Shown: in pieces, positions 20,178 to 26,717 of the stretch
Layout: each line of letters starts with the position of its first letter
How positions within the stretch are numbered: the first letter of the stretch is position 1
Assembly (NCBI GenBank): GCA_016710135.1
Contig: JADJLM010000003.1
Coordinates: forward strand, 1-26,717
Length of the DNA: 26,717 bases
DNA from: Nitrosomonas sp.
GTDB lineage: Bacteria; Pseudomonadota; Gammaproteobacteria; Burkholderiales; Nitrosomonadaceae
Direction of reading: 5' to 3'
Notes under the pieces: generated by a model
Told to the model about the DNA's origin: nothing
Seen by the model: only the letters and a program-made list of their open reading frames with translations
Database searches by the model: none
Position numbers and translations under genes: made by a program

Positions 20178-20745
20178 ATGCTGTTGATGATTGATAATTA
20201 TGATTCATTTACTTATAACCTCGTGCAATATTTTGGTGAGCTTGGTGAAGCTGTCGAGGTATTTAGAAATGATGAAATCACGCTAGAACGAATTAAAGCG
20301 CTTAACGCGCAACGAATTGTTATTTCACCTGGGCCTTGTACGCCTAATCGAAGCGGGCGTGTCCTTATCGCTGTTGAAAGAATACGGTGGTCAGGTTCCT
20401 ACGTTAGGGGGTGTGTTTAGGGCACCAGAGCATTGGGCAAGCATTCGGTGGAAAAATTGTGCACGCCAAGCAGATCATGCATGGAAAAACGTCACCGATA
20501 TACCATCACAATATGGGTGTATTTCAAGGTCTCCCCAATCCATTTACTGCGACCCGCTATCATTCCCTGGTGATTGAGCGGGAAAGTCTCCCGGATTGCT
20601 TGGAAATAACAGCTTGGACCGAAGATGGTGAAATAATGGGAGTTCGCCATAAATCACTGTCCATTGAAGGGTGCAATTTCATCCTGAATCGATACTCAGT
20701 GAACATGGACATCAACTCCTCAGAAACTTTCTGGCCAGTCGCTAG
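20178..20745 (+). CDS. trpG: Anthranilate synthase glutamine amidotransferase subunit, frame-disrupted
   Basis: TrpG releases ammonia from glutamine for anthranilate synthase, the first step of tryptophan synthesis; in many bacteria it also serves p-aminobenzoate synthesis. ATG at 20178 begins MLLMIDNYDSFTYNLVQYFG. The class I amidotransferase triad is present: the nucleophile cysteine in GVCLGHQSIGQAFGG (about 20405-20450) and the His/Glu pair in FHPESIL (near 20670-20690). VISPGPCTPN forms the oxyanion region. Frame breaks lie near 20350, 20415 and 20670, and the reconstructed stop is TAG at 20743-20745. trpD follows 29 bases later. trpE, usually next to trpG, is not in this window. Confidence 0.92.
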
Positions 20746-20774
20746 CCTAGCTAAATTTTCCAAACTTTTATGAT

Positions 20775-21799
20775 ATGAGTCCCCAGGAGATATTAACTCG
20801 AATTATCCAACATCAGGATATTCCGCATGATGATATGCTGGTTTTGATGCGTCAAATTATGCAAGGGGAACTATCGCCGGTTTTAATCGCTGCGATTATT
20901 ACAGGACTACGCGTCAAGCGGGAATCAATCGATGAAATTGCGGCAGCGGCGCAAGTGATGCGCGAATTTGCAACGAGTGTGGAAGTATCGGATAAGGATC
21001 ACTTGATCGATACTTGTGGTACTGGCGGTGATACGTCGCATACTTTCAATGTATCGACTGCATCGGTGTTTGTCGCAGCGGCGGCGGGTGCAAACGTCGC
21101 GAAGCATGGCGGGCGTTCAGTATCGAGTAAATCGGGGAGTGCGTATGTGCTCGAAGCACTTGGTGTTGATTTGAATCAAACACCTCAACAAATCGCGCAA
21201 TCGATTGCCGACATTGGCGTTGGGTTTATGTTTGCGCCTAATTTTCATAGTGCGATGAAACATGCTGCGCCCGTTCGGCGCGAGTTAGGGGTGAGAACCT
21301 TGTTCAATATATTGGGCCCACTCACCAATCCTGCTGGTGCCAAAAATCAGCTATTAGGTGTCTTTGATGCAAAATTAGTGAATCTATTAGTTAGTGTGCT
21401 CCATCGACTGGGAAGTCGACATGTGATGGTCGTGCATGGGTTTGACGGATTAGATGAAATTACGATTACCGGTAAAACCTTGATAGGCGAACTAAACAAG
21501 GTGAGCGCGTAGAGTACACGATTCAACCGGAAGATTTCGGAATGCGTAGTGTGCCGATTGAGACCATCCGAGTTTCTGATTTAATCCAAGCCAAGGATAT
21601 GTTGCTTGCTGTTCTCGAAAATGAGCCCGGCCCAGCAAGAGATATCGTTTCACTGAATGCGGGTGCAGCGATTTATATTTCGGGAATCGCTTCTTCACTT
21701 TCTCAAGGAATTGCTGTTGCTCAAGAAACACTGGCAAGCGGTGCTGCCAAAGCAAAACTGCAAGCATTGGTAAACTATTCCCACCGGGAAGCGCGCTAA
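20775..21799 (+). CDS. trpD: Anthranilate phosphoribosyltransferase, frame-disrupted
   Basis: TrpD attaches phosphoribose from PRPP to anthranilate. ATG at 20775 begins MSPQEILTRIIQHQDIPHD. The helical N-terminal domain is followed by the glycine-rich PRPP loop DTCGTGGDTSHTFNVSTAS, KHGGRSVSSKSGSAYVLEAL, the anthranilate-site NFHSAMKHAAPVRRELGVRT and LFNILGPLTNPAG. A single frame break near 21505 separates the last 98 residues (IQPEDFGMRSVPIETIRVSD to NYSHREAR). The stop is at 21797-21799 and the length of about 342 residues is normal. It is the middle gene of trpG-trpD-trpC, probably one operon. Confidence 0.95.
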
Positions 21800-21813
21800 A
21801 TACTTCGTTATCT

Positions 21814-22705
21814 ATGTCTGATATTCTTAATAAAATTCTTGTCGTTAAAGCGCAAGAGGTTGCGGCTGCAAAAGCAATAAAATCGTTATCCAGTATTCAA
21901 GTAGCGGCTGAGTCTTCTGAACAATCACGTGATTTTGTTGGGGCGATACGAGCAAAACTAAACCAGGATCAACCGGCTGTTATTGCCGAAATTAAGCAAG
22001 CGAGTCCGAGTAAAGGATTATTGCGGGGGCGAATAGTTTCTCATCAAGCGGCTACTGACCTAACGCTGGGTCGCACTCAGAATGTGGTTATCGAAGGATT
22101 TGAACCTGCTGATATTGCAGCCAGTTACGCGCAACATGGCGCAGCTTGCCTATCAGTTTTGACGGATCAGCAATTCTTTTTGGGCAGTGCTGATTATCTC
22201 AAGCAAGCTCGTGCAGCGTGTAGCCTGCCAGTCTTGCGTAAAGATTTTATGATCGATGCCTATCAGATCTATGAAGCAAGAGCGATGGGCGCTGATTGCA
22301 TTTTGTTGATCGTATCGGCTTTTATTATTTCCCTATCGGGATGAGTCCGGGATTACTGATCCATTAGAACGCATGCGTTATTTGGAGAAACTTTCCCATT
22401 CTTTAGGGATGGCCGTATTGGTAGAAGTGCACGATGCAGATGAATTAGCGCTAGCTTTACAATTATCGACCCCTTTGATCGGCATCAACAACCGTAATTT
22501 GCGTACTTTTGAAACGCATCTCGATACTACGTTGCAATTACTGGATCGTATTCCTTCGGAGCGCATCGTCATTACAGAGAGTGGTATAAAAGCAATGAGT
22601 GACGTGCAATTAATGCGCTCACATCATACATACGTTTCTCGTGGGAGAAACGTTTATGCGCGCTGATGATCCAGGTATCGCAATGCAGCAGCTCTTTTTG
22701 CTTGA
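21814..22705 (+). CDS. trpC: Indole-3-glycerol phosphate synthase with 22-residue insertion, frame-disrupted
   Basis: TrpC closes the indole ring of carboxyphenylaminodeoxyribulose phosphate by decarboxylation. ATG at 21814 begins MSDILNKILVVKAQEVAAAK. The (beta/alpha)8 barrel motifs are clear: VIAEIKQASPSKGLLR, SYAQHGAACLSVLTD, LPVLRKDFMIDAYQIYEARA, LVEVHDADEL, LIGINNRNLRTFE and IVITESGI. Between SPSKGLLR and the following GFEPADIAAS stand 22 extra residues (positions 22027-22092) that I do not remember from other TrpC proteins. Frame breaks occur near 22320, 22645 and 22697. The probable stop, TGA at 22703-22705, lies 13 bases from the end of the convergent pstS. This is a stand-alone enzyme, not fused to TrpF. 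Confidence 0.93.
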
Positions 22706-22718
22706 GGGATGCGTTAAA

Positions 22719-23741
22719 CTAGTAGTTCTCGTATTGCAATCTTCCTTCGCGACGAATCAGTTCATCGATCGTGAGACCAATTGCCGGTTTTCCGTTGAAA
22801 ATCGTACCGACTCGTTTGCTATTGAAGTGTTCTAGCATGGTTTTATAAGCCCTCGGTAGCAGCGGAAAGAATTTAACTTCTTTGACAAGTAGCAACGCGT
22901 TTTTCAGGTAGAAATCAACAAATTCTTTAACTTCAGGCTTATCCGCCGATTTGATATTTACATAAATAAAAACAGGGCGTGATAACGGTTGGTAGCTTCC
23001 ATCTTCGACTGTATCGGCGAAAGGAAGAATCGCTCCTTTACCATTGTTGATTGCCACCGCAGTGACTCGATTTTGGTTTTCAATGTAGTAACCAACGCCA
23101 AAGAAACCAATCGCATTTTTGTTGCTAGCGACGCCATCGACCAAATAGTTATCATTTTCTGACTGGGTAAAATCCTTTCGAATGGATTTAGCTTGTCCGA
23201 CAATCGCTTCCGTAAAATAATCGAAAGTTCCTGAATCCTCATCAGCACCGTAGAGAATAAAAGGTTCATTAGGCCATGCTGGGTTAATCTGATTCCATTG
23301 AGTGATTTTACCTTGTGCGGCGGGTTCCCACATTTTCTTGAGCTCGATCGCTGTCATTTGAGTACTCCAGTTATTAGCGGGATTGATCGCAACGGTCAAG
23401 GCATCATAAGCAATCGGGATTTCTATATATTGGGAATACCTGAGTTTCTGCATTGCTGAATCTCATCGCGGAGTATCGGTCGAGAAGCATTAACGATGTC
23501 GATCTCGCCACGGCAGAATTTTTTGAAACCGCCTCCACTGCCTGAGATATCAACGATTGTCGCTACCGTATTATTTTTTGTGATCTGAAATTGATCAGCA
23601 ACGATTTTAGTGATGGGATAAACCGTACTTGACCCATCGATCTTGATGGTCGGTTGTGCATGAGCTACTGTCGCTGGATAATTGCAAACAAACAATAAAA
23701 CCGTAAAGCTAAAGTATTTAAGATAACGGGAACTGCAACAT
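22719..23741 (-). CDS. pstS: Phosphate ABC transporter substrate-binding protein, frame-disrupted
   Basis: PstS is the periplasmic phosphate-binding protein of the high-affinity Pst transporter. ATG at 23741 has a strong GGAGG site at 23745-23749, but a frame break near 23730 puts the signal peptide (YFSFTVLLFVCNYPATVAHA) in another frame. The mature part begins QPTIKIDGSSTVYPIT, the phosphate-binding SGSGGGFKKFCRGEIDIVNA follows, and after a break near 23440 come IPIAYDALTVAINPANNW, ELKKMWEPAAQGKITQWNQI and DEDSGTFDYFTEAIVG. It ends RREGRLQYENY. The pattern, with WEP...W.. and the YxLxRP-like late segment (LSRPVFIYVN), fits the PstS subclass often found apart from pstCAB, which is absent here. 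It follows the phosphate porin on the same strand. Confidence 0.93.
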
Positions 23742-23797
23742 TTATCCTCCAGTAGCGTAATTGCATTACTGCAACCCGCAGCAAGTGTATGATCCAC

Positions 23798-23815
23798 CAT
23801 GGTAATTAAACCATG
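23798..23815. repeat. Palindrome CATGGT-AATTAA-ACCATG
   Basis: Perfect 6-base arms around a self-complementary AATTAA centre, so the whole 18 bases are palindromic except for the exact centre register. It lies about 60 bases before the pstS start and is followed on the plus strand by TTTTT. It could be an operator for pstS. Confidence 0.5.
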
Positions 23816-23822
23816 TTTTTAG

Positions 23823-23839
23823 TTTCAAATCATTTGAAA
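23823..23839. repeat. Inverted repeat TTTCAAAT-c-ATTTGAAA
   Basis: Perfect 8-base arms around a single base, upstream of pstS. The symmetry and short spacer fit a dimeric regulator's site, but no known regulator is assigned. Confidence 0.45.
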
Positions 23840-23841
23840 AC

Positions 23842-23877
23842 ATTATCCAGAATGCGGAGTGACTGTTTCTGGATAAT
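23842..23877 (-). terminator. Probable rho-independent terminator after the porin gene
   Basis: ATTATCCAGAA and TTCTGGATAAT form a perfect 11-bp stem with a 14-base loop. Reading on the minus strand, GTTTTC follows directly. The hairpin lies just downstream of the porin end and before pstS, so it would limit read-through from the porin into pstS. Confidence 0.6.
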
Positions 23878-23910
23878 GCGATAGCGTTACTTTAAGTTAA
23901 GGTTAATTTC

Positions 23911-25670
23911 CTAGAAATCACGGCAATTTGCGTGAGGAACGCACTTAAATCGCCATTATTCCAACCGTTAGTGCGGGCGCCTGCGCCACCCGAATAACCA
24001 TTGGTATTAGTAATCGGTGTGCCAGCGGTATTGATAATGAATACATGAATAATGTTACTTTGGAATTTAACATTTGAGTGTGGATACCAATTCAGCCCAA
24101 ATCGGAACATATCCATTTCACCACCTTGATCGCGCCAGAATTCATATCGATGTAGTCATAGCTGGCAGCAATTTCCCAGCACCCAGACCTGAACCATCCC
24201 AATGGAAGGGTTTACGCGGTTTAAGTCGATTCGCTGCACCGTTTTCGAACATGGTAGGATTTTGATTCGCCAGTCAAGAAATAACTGATAAATCCATAGT
24301 AACCCGTGAAGTGTTCGCCATCGTATCCCCACCCCATTGATGTTGGTTCGTAAATACCAGCCTGAGCCGAGAAAGGTCCATAAACAAACCAGCCTTCAGC
24401 ACCGTAACGATCGTAGCTCGTGACTTGACGGCGATTAGGATCATTTAATGCCCCGTGCTTAAGTTACCGGTGTTGAGAACATTAGTGCGATCGACGTTAG
24501 TGCCGGGGAAAGCAAAAAACGACATGCCGCCGCCACCGCCAATTTGACCTTCGCCGACCATGGTGCCATCTGCGCGGTATTGGGTGTTGACATCGGTGTG
24601 ACCCGCTGAAATACCGACATGCATGAATTTCGTGTCGTCTTCCATCCAAGGCCTTCTGAAACGCGCCTGATCCCTTGCCAACCGGTGTCACCAGAACCGT
24701 TATTTCGACTTGGTTACCATTGGCATTGACCGAGGTCGCAGCAGATGACCATGAACCAATCGGTTCCGGTTTGGAAAGCAATACCAGTCTGCCAGCGTTG
24801 TACCGCATAGTTTGCGCCTATACCCGTTTTATAAGTATTGGGGTTATCGACAAAGGCGTTGACTGACATATGCCGTTCGATGAAAGTGAGATAACTGTTG
24901 CTTGCTGCTTCTTCTTCCAAACTAAACGGTTCTTTGAACGAGCCCAGTTTATAAGAAAGTGCATCGGTGTGGTTTAAGCGAACAAAGCATCAGTAATCCC
25001 AGAACCAACTGTACCATTGCCACGACTGAAGTCATATTCAAACTTGTAGTCCCAAATTTTAAAGAAGGTACCTTCCGCGCCTAAACGGGCACAGCGAATA
25101 TTCGCTATGCCACTATTTAATTCGTTTGGTGTATTTGACCCAAAAGCCGAGTCAGGATCATTGATGAAATTGTATTGAGAAGCAGGCTTTATTCGTCCAT
25201 TGAGAGATACTGAGAAGTTACCGTCTTTGGTTGCCAATGTAGACCTCTATCATCGAATGTACCATGGATCTTTTCTACTTCTTTCATACGCTCTTCGAGT
25301 ACAGAAACTTGAATTTTTAAGGTGTTCCTTCGCAGCTTTCTCCCGTATTCTTGGCAAGACGATTACCCGTCGGCTTTAAGCTCGTATCGGTTTCCGAATC
25401 CGCATAAATCGGGACTAGTTCTGTTACATCTGTTTTTCTCGGGAAGTCTCTGTAGAAGCTTCGAAGCACTCACTTGATTCGTGGGTGCTTCAGTTTTTGC
25501 AGAGGAACTTCTGGATTTCTCGTAGGTTCCTAGATGAACTCTACCAGGACCAGGCTCAGCAAAATTTGCTTGGTTTTAGTATCAACATATAAATCGAGTG
25601 CGTAAAGATGAGTCGAAACACTAAAATTGAAGGTTGCGATTGTCAGAATAATGCTAATTCGTCTTTTCAT
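23911..25670 (-). CDS. Phosphate-selective porin (OprO/OprP-like), strongly frame-disrupted
   Basis: ATG at 25670 begins MKRRISIILTIATFNFSVST followed by HLYA, a signal peptide ending before LDLYVDTKTKQI. A short coiled-coil stretch follows (IQVSVLEERMKEVEKIHG, about 25255-25315), as in trimeric porins of the O/P family. The rest shows alternating beta-strand pattern in pieces: NFSVSLNGRIKPASQYNFIN, DYKFEYDFSRGNGTVG, TKFMHVGISAGHTDVN, DRYGAEGWFVYGPFSAQAGI and, at the end, MDMFRFGLNWYPHSNVKFQS. Reconstructed end is LTQIAV then an aromatic and TAG near 23911-23913, fitting the C-terminal aromatic of outer-membrane barrels. About ten or more frame breaks scatter the ORF. A Pho-box-like promoter upstream and pstS downstream support a role in phosphate uptake. 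Confidence 0.8.
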
Positions 25671-25713
25671 GGGTTTATTCAGGATAGAAAATAAAGATAA
25701 AAGTCTGGCAACC

Positions 25714-25719
25714 TTTATA
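25714..25719 (-). promoter_or_regulatory. Putative -10 box of the porin promoter
   Basis: On the minus strand TATAAA (five of six matches to TATAAT) lies about ten bases downstream of the Pho-box-like repeat, the spacing expected when a Pho box replaces the -35 element. Confidence 0.5.
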
Positions 25720-25727
25720 AGCCAAGA

Positions 25728-25747
25728 ATGTTACAAAATTATTACGG
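25728..25747 (-). promoter_or_regulatory. Pho-box-like site upstream of the porin gene
   Basis: On the minus strand CCGTAATAATTTTGTAACAT shows two 7-base direct repeats (CCGTAAT and TTGTAAC) spaced by 4 bases, aligning with the PhoB consensus CTGTCAT-AWAW-CTGTCAY at 14 of 18 positions by my count. It lies 58 bases before the porin ATG and just upstream of a -10 box, as in PhoB-activated promoters. Confidence 0.6.
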
Positions 25748-25835
25748 TCATAAAATATTCATAATTAACAACCGCAACTGATTGATTTAAAGATATGAAT
25801 AATTTATCAAATTTTGCTTAGGTTGGAATTGGAGT

Positions 25836-26717
25836 ATGAGAAAAATTAAAGAAATGTTGTATGAAGTAATTGCTGAGAAAAACCATCACTTAGTAAAGTC
25901 TTGGACGAAAGGGGTGATATTTGATGAAAACGCCAAGAAGCAAGTGCTGAATATTGCATCGATGCCTTCATTCAAGCATATTGCGATTATGCCCTGACGT
26001 ACATTTAGGCAAAGGCGCCACGATTGGCAGTGTCATTCCTACGGTAGGGGGTGGTTATACCGGCCGCAGTGGGGTTGACCGGGCTGTGGCATGATGGCAG
26101 TTAAACCTCATTAAATGCGAGCGATTTACCAGATACGCTGAGGTAATCTGCGTCATGAAATTGAGCAAGTACCGCACGGACGTTCCAAACATACGGGTAA
26201 AAGGGAGAGATAAAAAAAGTTTGGGGAATTGGTGCCCGAAGACGTCATTAAGCCTGGATTTACCTTACAGAATAGATTAATCTGCTTGTGTATTCAGCAT
26301 CCTTGGCTCGAAAATACCAATCACAGAAATCATTTGGGTACTTTGGGTACAGGCAATCATTTCATCGAATTATGCTTGGATGAAACTAATCAGGCTTGGG
26401 TCATGCCGCACAGTGGTTCACGCGGAAAAGTGTAGGTAACAGGATTGGCACTGAGTTTATCGAAAAAGCAAAAAGATATGGAGCGATGCTCATACATTTG
26501 CCTGATAAAGACTTGGCTGATATACCGGAGGGTAGTGCGCATTTTGATGACTATATTAACGCAGTTTCGTGGGCACAAAGATTTTGCGCGTATTAATCGA
26601 GCCGTGATGATGCAGCGAACCCTTTAGGGGTCGATGTTGAAAATTTTGGTCAACACTTTTACTGCTGAGTTGAAAGCCGTGGTAACTGCCATCACAATTA
26701 CATCAGCCGTGAGCATC
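25836..26717 (+). CDS. rtcB: RNA-splicing ligase RtcB, 5' part, frame-disrupted
   Basis: RtcB joins RNA 3'-phosphate (or 2',3'-cyclic phosphate) ends to 5'-hydroxyl ends using GTP and manganese. ATG at 25836 (preceded by GGAATTGGAG) begins MRKIKEMLYEVIAEKNHHLV. The sequence continues FKHIAIMPDVHLGKGATIGS, where the DVHLGKG segment is an RtcB signature, then a GCGMMAVK stretch (about 26082-26105) holding the metal-binding cysteine. Later NTNHRNHLGTLGTGNHFIEL, HSGSRG, and near the right edge the NCHHNYISREH metal-binding segment. Frame breaks lie near 25995, 26050, 26080, 26230, 26435 and 26690. The gene leaves the window at the right edge, with about 294 codons seen. It is divergent from the porin; no archease or rtcA is visible here. 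Confidence 0.88.

Noticed and set aside
1..26717. CRISPR array, tRNA or rRNA genes
   Set aside because: I looked for regularly spaced repeats and for clover-leaf T-loop patterns and found none that I could support.

Overview
The window looks like chromosomal sequence from a moderately low-GC betaproteobacterium. The argS - SPOR protein - dsbA order and the run folD, aceE, aceF, nadD, rsfS, rlmH, maf, rng recall Nitrosomonas-type genomes. This placement comes from protein similarity and gene order as I remember them and was not checked by any search. Nearly every gene, including essential ones, is recognisable along its whole length but broken into two or more reading frames by 1-2 base insertions or deletions. 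I read this as an uncorrected, indel-rich assembly more readily than true decay, so each gene below is given its full reconstructed span.

Layout. 1-4716 (minus strand, read right to left): argS, a SPOR-domain envelope protein, dsbA and ftsK, the last running off the left edge. 4959-5617 (plus): an unrecognised two-helix membrane protein. 5790-14470 (plus): a long housekeeping series of folD, aceE and aceF (pyruvate dehydrogenase E1 and E2), nadD, rsfS, rlmH, maf and rng. 14471-16925: an insertion site holding a group II intron, clearly GC-richer than its surroundings, with its reverse transcriptase and domain V, flanked by possible insertion-sequence remnants. 16929-17896 (minus): an OmpA-like protein with an unrecognised C-terminal domain. 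17897-18252: a non-coding gap with two inverted repeats. 18253-20064 (plus): a large M48-type membrane metallopeptidase homologue. 20178-22705 (plus): trpG, trpD, trpC. 22719-25670 (minus): a phosphate porin and then pstS, with a convincing Pho-box promoter in front of the porin. 25836 to the end (plus): rtcB, running off the right edge.

The genes serve one-carbon and central carbon metabolism (FolD, AceE, AceF), NAD synthesis (NadD), ribosome maturation and silencing (RsfS, RlmH), RNA processing (RNase G, RtcB), tryptophan synthesis (TrpG, TrpD, TrpC), cell division and envelope work (FtsK, SPOR protein, DsbA, OmpA-like, M48) and phosphate uptake (porin, PstS). I did not find a clearly new defence or biosynthetic system. 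The items most worth a second look are the density of frame breaks, changed catalytic residues in FtsK, DsbA and the M48 protein, a 66-base in-frame insertion in trpC, the Pho-regulated porin-pstS pair with three stacked inverted repeats between them, and the intron insertion site.
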